From Nitrospira sp. (lineage in GTDB: Bacteria > Nitrospirota > Nitrospiria > Nitrospirales > Nitrospiraceae): a stretch of 64,000 nt of DNA. The notes under the pieces were generated by a model, which worked only from the letters and a program-made list of their open reading frames with translations, had not been told where the DNA came from and searched no databases. Positions 1 to 8,536 of this stretch are shown here, one piece after another (position 1 is the first letter of the stretch; each line of letters starts with the position of its first letter). The stretch lies in NCBI GenBank assembly GCA_018242685.1, contig JAFEBM010000007.1:62001-126000 (forward strand), given 5' to 3'. The position numbers were made by a program, and so were the translations under genes.

Positions 1-1266
1 AACCGGTGGCGCCGCCAGCAGTTGTCGCCCGACCTCCGGGATGAGGTCATGCCGAAGAACATCATCATGATCGGACCGACCGGTGTGGGCAAAACGGAGA
101 TCGCCCGACGGCTCGCCAAGCTGGCCGAAGCCCCGTTCATCAAAGTCGAGGCGTCGAAGTTCACCGAGGTCGGCTATGTCGGGCGTGATGTGGAATCGAT
201 CATTCGCGACTTGACCGAACTGGCCATCAATATGGTCAAGACACAACGGCTGGCGTCCGTTCAGCAAAAGGCGGAACAACAAGGCGAGGAACGATTGCTT
301 GATCTGCTCTTGCCGCCCCCTCCCCCTCGACCGGGCTTTGCGGACAGCACGAGCGAGACGGCTGCCCAAACCTCTCAGGACTCTCACGAAACGACGAGGT
401 CGAAACTGCGCCTGCAGTTGCGGGAAGGGAAGCTGGACGAACGAACGGTCGAGATGGAGGTGAAGGAGCGAGGTCTCCCCATCGGAGTGATTTCCAACGT
501 GGGCGGCCTTGATGATCTCGAAAGCAATCTCCGCGACATGTTGGGCGGCATGTTCCAAGGCAAGAAAAAGAAACGACTGATGAAAGTGCCGGAGGCGCTC
601 AAGCACTTGACGCAGGAAGAAGCCCAGAAACTGATCGATATCGAGGATGCGACGAGAGAAGCCATCACCAAGGTGGAACAGACCGGGATTGTGTTCCTTG
701 ATGAGATCGACAAGATCGCCGGCCGCGAGCGCACCATGGGACCCGATGTGTCGCGAGAAGGCGTACAACGCGACCTCCTCCCCATCGTGGAAGGCTGCAC
801 CGTCACCACCAAACATGGCCCGGTCGTAACGGATCACGTCCTCTTCATCGCCGCCGGCGCTTTTCATGTGGCGAAGCCGTCCGATCTGATCCCGGAGCTA
901 CAAGGAAGGTTTCCCATCCGCGTTGAACTCAGTCCCTTGTCCAAAGACGATTTCGTCCGCATTCTCACCGAACCGAAAGGGGCGTTGGTCCGGCAGTATC
1001 AGGCCTTGCTGGCCACGGAAGGCCTCGCCATCGAGTTCACCAAAGACGGTCTTGAGGAGATCGCCGAGGTGGCGGTGCAGGTGAATGAACGAACCGAAAA
1101 CATCGGCGCGCGTCGGCTCTTCACCATCATGGAGCGGTTGCTTGAGGACATTTCTTTCGAGGGACCCCGCTGGCCCGACAAACGGATCAGTATCACCGCC
1201 GCTTATGTCCGGGACCGACTGAAAGATATCGTGAAGGACCAGGACCTGAGCCGGTATATTCTCTAA
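1..1266 (+). CDS. hslU: HslU, ATPase subunit of the HslUV protease (5' end outside window)
   Basis: AAA+ unfoldase that feeds substrates to the HslV peptidase in the cytoplasm. The frame is open from base 1 (Asn-Arg-Trp-Arg-Arg), which matches the conserved N-terminal region of HslU, so the start lies upstream and roughly 30-35 residues are missing. The Walker A motif GPTGVGKT is at about residues 25-32, Walker B FLDEID near base 695, and a sensor-2-like GARRL segment near base 1108. The protein ends in DLSRYIL, the C-terminal tail that HslU inserts into HslV. The I-domain is the charged, Pro-rich stretch between Walker A and B. argB follows on the same strand after 83 bases. An internal TTG at 22 is not the real start. 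Confidence 0.97.
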   Translation, partial: NRWRRQQLSPDLRDEVMPKNIIMIGPTGVGKTEIARRLAKLAEAPFIKVEASKFTEVGYVGRDVESIIRDLTELAINMVKTQRLASVQQKAEQQGEERLLDLLLPPPPPRPGFADSTSETAAQTSQDSHETTRSKLRLQLREGKLDERTVEMEVKERGLPIGVISNVGGLDDLESNLRDMLGGMFQGKKKKRLMKVPEALKHLTQEEAQKLIDIEDATREAITKVEQTGIVFLDEIDKIAGRERTMGPDVSREGVQRDLLPIVEGCTVTTKHGPVVTDHVLFIAAGAFHVAKPSDLIPELQGRFPIRVELSPLSKDDFVRILTEPKGALVRQYQALLATEGLAIEFTKDGLEEIAEVAVQVNERTENIGARRLFTIMERLLEDISFEGPRWPDKRISITAAYVRDRLKDIVKDQDLSRYIL

Positions 1267-1349
1267 GCAGGACGAGCGCGACAGGTGAGACGCGGTTGCG
1301 TTTCTCGCGAATCACGCCTATCGCGCCTTTCTCGCAGCGGGAGCACCGC

Positions 1350-2246
1350 ATGAACAAACTGATCAAGAAGGCCAACGTCCTCATCGAAGCCCTTCCGTAC
1401 ATGCGCACATTTCGGGGGAAGACCGTGGTCGTCAAATACGGCGGCCATGCGATGACGGATTCGTCCCTCAAGGAACGGTTTGCGCAAAACGTCGTCTTGC
1501 TGAAGTATGTCGGCATCAACCCGGTCATCATCCACGGCGGCGGACCTCAAATCGACAAGATGCTCGACCGGCTCGGCATCAAAGCCAAGTTCCGCCATGG
1601 TGTTCGGATCACCGACGAAGCCACCATGGAGATTGTGGAAATGGTCCTGGCAGGAAAAATCAATATGGAGATTACCGACCTGATCAACCGACATGGCGGC
1701 AGTGCGGTCGGTTTGAGCGGGAAGGACGGAGGATTGATTCTCAGCAAGCCGTTGACGGCCAAGGCTTGGGCGGAAAGCCTCGATCGCGAGTTGGACGGAG
1801 AAGATGGTGACGGCGACTTTGGATTAGTGGGTGACATCGAAAAAGTCGAGCCCGGCCTGCTGCGCAATCTGCAGGAGGACCATTACATCCCGGTGATCGC
1901 CCCCATCGGAACGGATCGCGAAGGGAACACATACAACATCAATGCCGATCTTGTTGCGGGAGCCGTGGCGGGGGCTCTGCGCGCGGAGAAGCTCCTCATG
2001 ATGACCGACATCAAAGGCATTCGCGACGCCAACGGGCGCCACCTCTCCACCGTCTCGCGCAAAGACGTGCAGCGCATGATGAAGAAAGGGACGATCACGG
2101 AGGGCATGATCCCCAAAGTCCATGCCTGTTTGGACGCATTGGTCGAAGGGGTCGGCAAAGCCCACATTATCGACGGGCGCATTCCCCACGCCCTTCTCCT
2201 TGAAATCTTCACGCACAAGGGCATTGGGACCGAGATCGTGAACTAA
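1350..2246 (+). CDS. argB: Acetylglutamate kinase
   Basis: Phosphorylates N-acetylglutamate, the second step of arginine biosynthesis, in the cytoplasm. The 298-residue protein starts MNKLIKKAN, typical of the family; an upstream in-frame ATG at 1296 would add 18 non-conserved residues. The 1350 start has a GGGAG Shine-Dalgarno-like sequence about 7 bases upstream. Family landmarks seen are VVKYGGHAM near the N terminus, the HGGGPQI glycine loop, and the TDIKGI and GMIPK segments toward the C terminus. The N-terminal helix before VVKYGG is the kind found in arginine-inhibited hexameric enzymes, so feedback inhibition by arginine is likely but inferred. No other arg genes are in the window. 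Confidence 0.96.
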   Translation: MNKLIKKANVLIEALPYMRTFRGKTVVVKYGGHAMTDSSLKERFAQNVVLLKYVGINPVIIHGGGPQIDKMLDRLGIKAKFRHGVRITDEATMEIVEMVLAGKINMEITDLINRHGGSAVGLSGKDGGLILSKPLTAKAWAESLDRELDGEDGDGDFGLVGDIEKVEPGLLRNLQEDHYIPVIAPIGTDREGNTYNINADLVAGAVAGALRAEKLLMMTDIKGIRDANGRHLSTVSRKDVQRMMKKGTITEGMIPKVHACLDALVEGVGKAHIIDGRIPHALLLEIFTHKGIGTEIVN

Positions 2247-2269
2247 CTTTTCTCCGACGGACCAGCCAC

Positions 2270-3136
2270 GTGCCCGCTGATCGCCACCACCTCAAAGACG
2301 ACCTGCATCGCCTCGTCGGCGAGCGCCATCCCCTCTCTGCTCCGCTTCGCCTCCAGGAAGCAGAAGCCTATCTACACCGACAGTTCTCTGAAGCAGGTCT
2401 GATCGTCACACAGCACCACTTCCAGGCCTTGGGCGACACCTATCATAATGTGATCGGCACGGTGCTCCCGGCATCCGCACAAGGTCAATCAGCACCACCA
2501 CTGATCCTCGCCGCACACTTCGATACCGTACAAGGATCGCCCGGCGCCGATGACAATGCCAGCGCGCTCGTCGTGATGCTGGACGTGGCGCGACGGATCC
2601 GATCGCTGAAGCTAGCGCGACCGATCCGTTTCATCGCCTTCAACTTAGAAGAAGACAACTTGCTCGGCAGCTCTGCCTATACGGCGCTTTTGAGAAAGAA
2701 TCGTGAAGCCATCCACGGAGCGATCGTGCTGGAATGTGTCGGTTATGCGAGCGATCAACACAACTCACAGAAAATTCCCCCCGGTGTACCCATTGCCGTG
2801 CCCACGACCGGAAGTTTTCTCGCCGTGATCGGCAATGAGCGGTCACAGGCTTTGACCGGCACTGTCGCCCAGGCCATGAGATCGCACCTCCCGATTGTGC
2901 CTCTGGTCGTCCCTGGCAACGGAGAGAAGCTGCCAGACACCAGACGCAGCGACCACACCTCCTTCTGGGAGCAAGGGTTCCAAGCCGTCATGCTCACCGA
3001 TACCGCCAACTTCCGCAATCCGCATTACCACCGGCCGACCGACACCCTCGACACGTTGAATCTGGACTTCATCGCCTCAGTGACTGATGGGGTCACCGCA
3101 GCAGTCATTGCATTGGCTGGGCAGCCGCTCGCATAG
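2270..3136 (+). CDS. M28-family zinc metallopeptidase
   Basis: Predicted zinc-dependent aminopeptidase or related amidohydrolase of family M28, 288 residues. Ligand and catalytic motifs are present in order: H83 and D85 (AAHFDT), D94/D95 (GADDNAS), E127/E128 (NLEED), E154 and a C-terminal histidine pair (PHYHRPTDT, about 252-254). It starts at a GTG, 23 bases after argB stops, so it may be co-transcribed with argB. No signal peptide is visible, so a cytoplasmic location is likely. The substrate cannot be told from sequence; glutaminyl cyclase-like and aminopeptidase members share this fold. Confidence 0.82.
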   Translation: MPADRHHLKDDLHRLVGERHPLSAPLRLQEAEAYLHRQFSEAGLIVTQHHFQALGDTYHNVIGTVLPASAQGQSAPPLILAAHFDTVQGSPGADDNASALVVMLDVARRIRSLKLARPIRFIAFNLEEDNLLGSSAYTALLRKNREAIHGAIVLECVGYASDQHNSQKIPPGVPIAVPTTGSFLAVIGNERSQALTGTVAQAMRSHLPIVPLVVPGNGEKLPDTRRSDHTSFWEQGFQAVMLTDTANFRNPHYHRPTDTLDTLNLDFIASVTDGVTAAVIALAGQPLA

Positions 3137-3237
3137 CTTTCATTGGGCGATTTCGTTAAACTTCCAGCCCGATCGATGGCCCTACCTGTGCACTAGAACA
3201 CGGTTTCCGATGAAAGTATGAATGCATCTATCTTGTC

Positions 3238-4533
3238 ATGCCCACGCTGAACTGGATCGGAAAAGATGCGGTCGTCAATCACCATCATCAGGTGCCCTTT
3301 CATCTCTTGAAAGATGTGCCTGAATTGTCTTGCAGCAATCCGGGGTCGGGCAATCTCATTGTCCAAGGCGATAATCTCGTCGCGCTCAAGGCACTGCTTC
3401 CCCACTACGCCGGACAGGTGAAGTGCATCTATATCGACCCGCCGTACAACACGGGCAATGAGAACTGGGTCTACAACGACAATGTGAACAGCCCGCTTAT
3501 TCGTGAATGGTTGGGCAAGGTGGTGGGCAAGGAAGGCGAGACGCTCGACCGCCATGATCGTTGGCTTTGCATGATGTACCCGAGACTGGCCCTGCTTCGT
3601 CAATTTCTTCGGGATGATGGTGTGATCTTTATCAGCATCGATGACAATGAGATCCAAGCCCTGCGATATGTGATGGATGAAATCTTTGGGTTGGACAACT
3701 TTGTCACAACTATCATCTGGCAGAAGGTATACGCACCAAAGAATTCGGCGAAACACTTTTCAGAGGACCATGACTTTATTGTCGTCTATGCCAAGAATGC
3801 AGAAATCTGGCGGCCACAGCTGATTCCTCGTGGTAGCAAACAAGACAACGCATACAAAAATCTTGACAACGATTCACGCGGGTTGTGGCGAGCAGATGGA
3901 ATGTCTGCACGGAATCCTTACAGCGAAGGTCTATATTCGATTACTACTCCTTCTGGTCGTGTCATACCTGGGCCTCCTAAAGGTCGTTACTGGGTGTATT
4001 CCGAAGCCAAGTATAAAGAAATGGATTCAGATAAGCGCATTTGGTGGGGTAAGAAGGGAAACAATGCACCAGCTGTAAAAAGGTTTCTGACAGAAGTCAA
4101 ACAGGGGGTAGTGCCACAGACTCTTTGGCCATACGATGAAGTAGGGCACACGCAAGAGGGGAAAAAGGAACTTGTTTCAATAATCGATTTTTCTGACTCC
4201 GAGTCTGTGTTTATTACACCGAAGCCCATGCGGCTTATTGAGCGCATTCTCCAGGTGTCTACATCCTCTGGAGATCTAGTCCTTGACTCATTCGCTGGTT
4301 CCGGGACTACCAGACACGCCACATTGAAACTGAACCAAGATAGTCCGAGAAGCGAGCATCGCCGCTTCATCCTCGTTGAGATGGAACCGAGGATTGCAAA
4401 AGACATTACCGCCGAGCGTGTGCGGCGGCCGGCAGAGGGTTACAAGAACGCGAAAGGCGAGAAAATTGACGGCCTTGGGGGCGGGTTCCGCTTTCAGTCC
4501 ATACTCCGCGGCACGTTTCACGGGGAGTTGTGA
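3238..4533 (+). CDS. DNA adenine-N6 methyltransferase, type III Mod-like, apparently shortened at the C terminus
   Basis: Predicted beta-class N6-adenine DNA methyltransferase: the catalytic motif DPPY (residues 67-70, followed by NTGN) precedes the SAM-binding FAGSGTT motif (about residue 351). The middle third, presumed to be target recognition, is visibly AT-richer than the flanks. Relatives that begin MPTLNWIGK normally form a type III Mod subunit with a Res helicase-nuclease partner. Here the protein stops at 431 residues, soon after the GGGFRF segment where I expect relatives to continue, and no res gene follows. It may be a solitary methylase or a decaying remnant. No clear ribosome binding site precedes the ATG. 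The downstream genes are toxin-antitoxin-like, consistent with an accessory patch. Confidence 0.88.
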   Translation: MPTLNWIGKDAVVNHHHQVPFHLLKDVPELSCSNPGSGNLIVQGDNLVALKALLPHYAGQVKCIYIDPPYNTGNENWVYNDNVNSPLIREWLGKVVGKEGETLDRHDRWLCMMYPRLALLRQFLRDDGVIFISIDDNEIQALRYVMDEIFGLDNFVTTIIWQKVYAPKNSAKHFSEDHDFIVVYAKNAEIWRPQLIPRGSKQDNAYKNLDNDSRGLWRADGMSARNPYSEGLYSITTPSGRVIPGPPKGRYWVYSEAKYKEMDSDKRIWWGKKGNNAPAVKRFLTEVKQGVVPQTLWPYDEVGHTQEGKKELVSIIDFSDSESVFITPKPMRLIERILQVSTSSGDLVLDSFAGSGTTRHATLKLNQDSPRSEHRRFILVEMEPRIAKDITAERVRRPAEGYKNAKGEKIDGLGGGFRFQSILRGTFHGEL

Positions 4534-4564
4534 CCATGCCTTCACCAGCTGTTAGGAGGACGCG

Positions 4565-4879
4565 CTGAATCAGGATAACTTACGAGCGGCAATTCAAGCC
4601 GAACGCGTTGAATGGCAACGCCATTCGCTGGAACGCATGCTCGAACGCGGCGTTTCTAGGCAGGATGTTTTCCACGTTTTGCTCTCCGGTGAACAGATTG
4701 AGGACTACCCGGAGGACACCCCGTTCCCCAGTGCTCTCTTCTTGGGATGGACGGGACGAGAGCCGCTGCATGTTGTCGTTGCACTTGATTCAATGACTGG
4801 GCAGGCATACATTATCACTACCTATCGACCTGATCTCGATCATTTCGAAGGAGACTTCAAAACGCGGAAACCACGATGA
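4565..4879 (+). CDS. DUF4258 protein, putative toxin, likely CTG start
   Basis: 104-residue protein of the DUF4258 family, whose members are often toxin-like partners of YgiT-type zinc-finger antitoxins. The family core runs from ERVEW through IEDYPEDTPFPS to LHVVVALD and YIITTYRPD. Homology extends upstream of the first ATG (4637) back through ERVEWQRHSLERM. The only well-placed ribosome binding site is AGGAGG at 4554-4559, five bases before a CTG at 4565, and an in-frame stop lies at 4553. I therefore propose a rare CTG start; an ATG start at 4637 would drop conserved residues. The stop overlaps the start of the next gene by four bases. Toxic activity is inferred from family and context. 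Confidence 0.8.
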   Translation: MNQDNLRAAIQAERVEWQRHSLERMLERGVSRQDVFHVLLSGEQIEDYPEDTPFPSALFLGWTGREPLHVVVALDSMTGQAYIITTYRPDLDHFEGDFKTRKPR

Positions 4880-5115
4880 CGAGAAGCCAAACACCCTCAC
4901 AATGTCCTCTCTGTGGCGGCGCGAAAAAAGCCGGAACCACGACCTTTACGGCCGACTTTGATTTTGGCGTCGTGGTTGTCAGGAACGTCCCCGCTCTTGT
5001 GTGCGCCCTGTGCGGCGCAGACTGGATCCAAGATGATGTGGCCGCCCGTTTGGAAACGATCGTGTCCGACGCCAAATCCAAGCGACTGCAGGTTGAAGTG
5101 ACCACTCTGGCCTGA
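4876..5115 (+). CDS. YgiT-type zinc-finger protein, putative antitoxin
   Basis: 79-residue protein with two zinc-binding knuckles, CPLCGG near residue 10 and CALCGAD near residue 43, the YgiT/MqsA N-terminal zinc-finger pattern. It overlaps the DUF4258 gene by ATGA, so the two are translationally coupled. Pairs like this are usually read as type II toxin-antitoxin modules in which the zinc-finger partner is the antitoxin. The C-terminal HTH domain found in full MqsA is absent, so it may depend on another regulator or simply bind the toxin. Assignment as antitoxin is inferred from family and gene order. Confidence 0.82.
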   Translation: MTRSQTPSQCPLCGGAKKAGTTTFTADFDFGVVVVRNVPALVCALCGADWIQDDVAARLETIVSDAKSKRLQVEVTTLA

Positions 5116-5192
5116 GCTGCACCTCCTTCACATTTGCCAATGGCTGCCCCCGCCGCATACCTGACCGACCAACTCAAAGCGGGAGAGACGAT

Positions 5193-5405
5193 ATGGCCGA
5201 AAAAGTAAAGGTTTGGTTTGATCCAGTCGCAGACTATCTTGAGGTCCAGTTCCGCGAAGCACCGGGGTTCATGCGCCCGACCACCCACGATGCTGTGACG
5301 GAACGTGTGGATGATCAGGGGCATGTTCTAGGATTCAGCGTGCTTGGTGTCAGCCGCTTTCGGAAAGACCGTCCACTTGAAGCTGAGCTTGTGGTTGGAG
5401 ATTGA
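5193..5405 (+). CDS. DUF2283 domain protein
   Basis: 70-residue protein with the DUF2283 pattern: VWFDPVADYLEVQF at the N terminus, then a strand-turn segment ending in VLGFSVLGVSRF. A GGGAGAG ribosome binding site lies about 8 bases before the ATG. DUF2283 genes often sit beside DUF4258 genes and toxin-antitoxin-like pairs, as here, 77 bases after the YgiT gene. Molecular function is unknown; it may be an extra component of the same module. Confidence 0.82.
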   Translation: MAEKVKVWFDPVADYLEVQFREAPGFMRPTTHDAVTERVDDQGHVLGFSVLGVSRFRKDRPLEAELVVGD

Positions 5406-5636
5406 TCGGGCGTATCTTCCTGCCTTCATCCTTCCTTCCTCATCACCACCTCACCGCCGCCGGATCAATGATCTCTTTCAACCTTCGCTCCATCACGCGT
5501 TCAACATCGAATTACCGCTGTTGCTTGAACCTCCCTCCTGATCTCATACGTTCACTAAATCGTGCTGTTCATGAATCATGAACAACGAGAAGTCTGATCG
5601 ATTTCTTGTAAGGTTTTGTGACATAAGTGAGCGGCC

Positions 5637-6332
5637 ATGGGGAAACGCCTTTCTGATTCAACTCGTCGGGCTATCGCCGAAGTGTTTGACCATCTCGATT
5701 ACAAGCGCTTGGAGTCCGTCTACTGTTATGAAGGGGGCGATGAGTTTTGGCTTAGAAGGCGGGAACCCTGCCGGCGGTTGGGAACAAAAGTGGCGGAGGT
5801 TCTCATACGGAAGTTGTCGCCTGGCGGCCGTAGCCTGTATGTGGGAGCCGGCGTCACAGAGCTGCCGGTCTTAGTAGCGGAAGTGCTTGAGCTTCAACGC
5901 CAAGTTGAGCCCTATAATCTCAGAAGATCGGAGGTGACAGTCCTCAATCGCGCCTGCCGATCTTTTCCTGTAAGGTTTAAAGCTCAGGACGCCGCTTCAG
6001 CGCCAGGCCGTGTTGATCATCTCTGGATCGTGAGTGTCTTGAATGATCCGGAACGGTTTCCTCATCTGGCGCCGTTGTCCTATGGCCGAGCTGATCCGGT
6101 AACCTTCAATCCTCTTCTCTTCCAGAAAGAACGGCGGACCGTACAAGCGATCGTGAATCGCTGCATGCCTAAATTGCATGTGCCGGGTCTGGTGACGACA
6201 TCAACGGAGGAAGTCGTGTGGATTGCAGACTGGTGTCACCGGCACAAGGTTCCGTACCGTGTTGAGCGGAAACAGTATCCCACCGCGCTCGTCGGCGATC
6301 CGATTTGCTTCATCAAGATTGGTAAGGGCTGA
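5637..6332 (+). CDS. Protein of unknown function, 231 residues
   Basis: I do not recognise a named family. The protein has no signal peptide or membrane segment. A central GGRSLYVGAGVTELPVLVAEVLEL stretch (shown only in part: YVGAGVTELP) recalls the nucleotide-binding loop of Rossmann-type methyltransferases, and DHLWIVSVLND could be the next strand, but the usual acidic and glycine spacing is not convincing. Codon use and GC content match core genes. It stands alone, about 230 bases after the DUF2283 gene and converging on the carbonic anhydrase gene. A SAM-methyltransferase-like fold is a weak guess. Confidence 0.7.
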   Translation: MGKRLSDSTRRAIAEVFDHLDYKRLESVYCYEGGDEFWLRRREPCRRLGTKVAEVLIRKLSPGGRSLYVGAGVTELPVLVAEVLELQRQVEPYNLRRSEVTVLNRACRSFPVRFKAQDAASAPGRVDHLWIVSVLNDPERFPHLAPLSYGRADPVTFNPLLFQKERRTVQAIVNRCMPKLHVPGLVTTSTEEVVWIADWCHRHKVPYRVERKQYPTALVGDPICFIKIGKG

Positions 6333-6361
6333 GATGTGCCGTGGTAAAGGCGTTCGATTAC

Positions 6362-6898
6362 TCAGAGTTCAAACCCGGTTTTCTTGTCTGAATCGCCCAT
6401 GTACTGCCTCGCGTACTTTACATAGTTCTCTGCCGACTCTCTAATCCAGGCTAACTCCTCGGCCGTAACCGATCGTTTGACCTTGGCCGGTGTGCCGAGG
6501 ATCAAACTCTTCGGAGGAACGATCGTGCCCTCCACAATGAGCGCTCCGGCTCCCACCACGGAATCCTCCCCGATTACCGCCCCGTCCATGATAATCGCGC
6601 CCATTCCGACCAGCACTCGATCCTGAATCGTGCAACCGTGTAACACGACGTTATGACCAATCGTGACGGCGTTGCCGATGACCAATGGATGGGTGTCATG
6701 CGTCACATGCAACATGCAGAGGTCCTGGACATTCGTCCGTTCCCCGATTCGGATATAGTTTACGTCGCCCCGGATCACGGCGTTGAACCAGACGCTGCAA
6801 TCCTCGCCCATCACCACATCGCCGATCACAACGGCAGCCTCTTCAATAAAGCATGACTTGGGAACCGTCGGCTTAATGCCTTGAAAGGTGCGAATCAT
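6362..6898 (-). CDS. Gamma-class carbonic anhydrase-family protein
   Basis: 178-residue left-handed beta-helix protein of the gamma carbonic anhydrase/PaaY/YrdA family. Hexapeptide repeats run through most of the length, for example IGDVVMGEDCSVW, VIRGDV and IGHNVVLHGC. The zinc-ligand histidines are in the HVTHDTH region and in IGHNVVLH. The start is set at the ATG of MIRTFQG (6898), where family homology begins; a longer reading frame adds a non-conserved 16-residue extension. In an autotroph it could aid bicarbonate supply, but many family members lack proven activity. It converges with the upstream unknown gene and diverges from rimO. Confidence 0.92.
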   Translation of the reverse strand: MIRTFQGIKPTVPKSCFIEEAAVVIGDVVMGEDCSVWFNAVIRGDVNYIRIGERTNVQDLCMLHVTHDTHPLVIGNAVTIGHNVVLHGCTIQDRVLVGMGAIIMDGAVIGEDSVVGAGALIVEGTIVPPKSLILGTPAKVKRSVTAEELAWIRESAENYVKYARQYMGDSDKKTGFEL

Positions 6899-6956
6899 GC
6901 GGGCAACTGTAGGGGAAGTGAACGGTCTCCCGCAAGGGCCTGCCACAAAGGTCTCA

Positions 6957-6986
6957 TTGACAGACTTTTTGACCCTCCCGTAGACT
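6957..6986 (+). promoter_or_regulatory. Putative sigma70 promoter of rimO, possibly leaderless
   Basis: TTGACA at 6957-6962 and TAGACT at 6981-6986 are separated by 18 bases. The -10 box ends only 7 bases before the rimO ATG (6994) and no Shine-Dalgarno sequence is present, so transcription may start at or very near the start codon. Confidence 0.5.
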
Positions 6987-6993
6987 GCCCCCT

Positions 6994-8475
6994 ATGTCTC
7001 AGCCATTGATCATTCCAAGACGCACGAAACCGGCAGCCCAAAGGGACAGGCACAGATCACTGATTGGAGCCAGTCCCCAGAAAACTACGATCGGGTTTGT
7101 GAATCTTGGCTGTTCCAAAAATCAGGTCGACTCGGAAATCATGCTCGGGTCTCTCGTGAACGAAGGGTTTCAACTGACCAGTGACCCGACACAAGCCGAG
7201 GTGGTCATCGTCAATACCTGCGGCTTCATCGAAGAGGCCAAAGAGGAATCGATCAACACTATCCTCGAACATGGGCACCTGAAAAAAACAGGAACCTGCC
7301 GTGTCTTGATTGCTGCCGGTTGTTTAGCCCAGCGGTATCAAGGAGACCTACTGAAAGAGTTACCGGAGTTGGATGCGGTGGTCGGCACCGGGGAATTCGG
7401 CAAGATCGCAGAGATTTTCCGCGATTTGCTGGCTCCTAAAAAACGGCATCGACGTCTGTGGATCAGCCAACCTCCCTATCTCTATGACGAACTTGCACCT
7501 CGCCTGAGACTCGGCAAACAGCATAGCGCCTACGTGAAAATCGCCGAAGGTTGCAATCGCAACTGTACATTTTGCGCCATTCCACTGATGCGCGGCAAGC
7601 AGCGCAGCAGGCCGGTGGAATCGATTGTTGCCGAGGCGCGCCTGCTTGCCGCTGAAGGTGTCAAAGAGATCAACCTGATCTCGCAAGATACGGTCAACTA
7701 TGGTGTGGATCTCGGTCTACGCGAGGGCTTGGTCCGTTTACTTCGCGAATTGGTTAAAGTCGAAGGCCTCCGGTGGATCCGACCGTTTTATCTCTATCCT
7801 CAACAAGTCACGGATGATCTCCTCGATCTCTACGCAGGGGAAGAAAAGATCACGAAATATATCGACATGCCGCTTCAGCACATCAATGACCGGATGCTCA
7901 AACGCATGCATCGGCTGGGTGACCGCGCCGCGATTGAATCGCTGGTCGATCGTATTCGTACCCGTATTCCCGCTGTGACCTTCCGGACTGCATTTATCGT
8001 CGGCTTCCCGGGAGAGACCGATGCCGCCTTCACTGAGCTGCGCGACTACGTGGAACAGGCGGAGTTCGACCGAGTTGCGGCATTTCTCTACTCGGATGAG
8101 GAAGGGACGGGGGCGGCCGACTTGGACGAGAAGGTCGAGCGAGAAATCATGGATGAACGTCGCAATACCATCCTCTCTATTCAAGAGTCGATTTCAACGG
8201 CCAACGGGATGGCCAAAATCGGTTCAATCCTCGACGTGCTCATCGATGGGCGATCCGGGGAAACGGACGGTGTCCTTGAAGGGCGCCACGAAGGGCTCGC
8301 TCCTGAAATCGACGGGGTCGTCTATATCGACGAAGACTCGACTTCGAGCACCAACACACGCCATCCCCGCATCGAAATGCCCTCTCCCAAACCTGGCGAT
8401 TTCTGCACCGTCGAAATCACCGATACAGCAGCCTATGATCTCGTTGGACGCATCGTCCAGAATTCCGTCTACTGA
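6994..8475 (+). CDS. rimO: Ribosomal protein uS12 (S12) methylthiotransferase RimO
   Basis: Radical-SAM methylthiotransferase that modifies an aspartate of ribosomal protein S12. The 493-residue protein has an N-terminal UPF0004 domain with LGCSKNQVDSE (Cys about 39), NTCGF and AGCLAQ cysteines for one 4Fe-4S cluster. The radical-SAM CNRNCTFC motif (about 187-194) binds the second cluster. A C-terminal TRAM domain ends the protein. SKNQVDSE distinguishes RimO from MiaB. The N terminus has about 30 extra basic residues before the domain (RRTKPAAQRDRHR); the true start could be slightly internal. purU follows 61 bases downstream. Confidence 0.95.
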   Translation: MSQPLIIPRRTKPAAQRDRHRSLIGASPQKTTIGFVNLGCSKNQVDSEIMLGSLVNEGFQLTSDPTQAEVVIVNTCGFIEEAKEESINTILEHGHLKKTGTCRVLIAAGCLAQRYQGDLLKELPELDAVVGTGEFGKIAEIFRDLLAPKKRHRRLWISQPPYLYDELAPRLRLGKQHSAYVKIAEGCNRNCTFCAIPLMRGKQRSRPVESIVAEARLLAAEGVKEINLISQDTVNYGVDLGLREGLVRLLRELVKVEGLRWIRPFYLYPQQVTDDLLDLYAGEEKITKYIDMPLQHINDRMLKRMHRLGDRAAIESLVDRIRTRIPAVTFRTAFIVGFPGETDAAFTELRDYVEQAEFDRVAAFLYSDEEGTGAADLDEKVEREIMDERRNTILSIQESISTANGMAKIGSILDVLIDGRSGETDGVLEGRHEGLAPEIDGVVYIDEDSTSSTNTRHPRIEMPSPKPGDFCTVEITDTAAYDLVGRIVQNSVY

Positions 8476-8536
8476 GTGTGGATCCTCGCCGCCCCTGCTA
8501 CGCTCATAGCGATCGTCATCAGACGAGAGAGAACCC

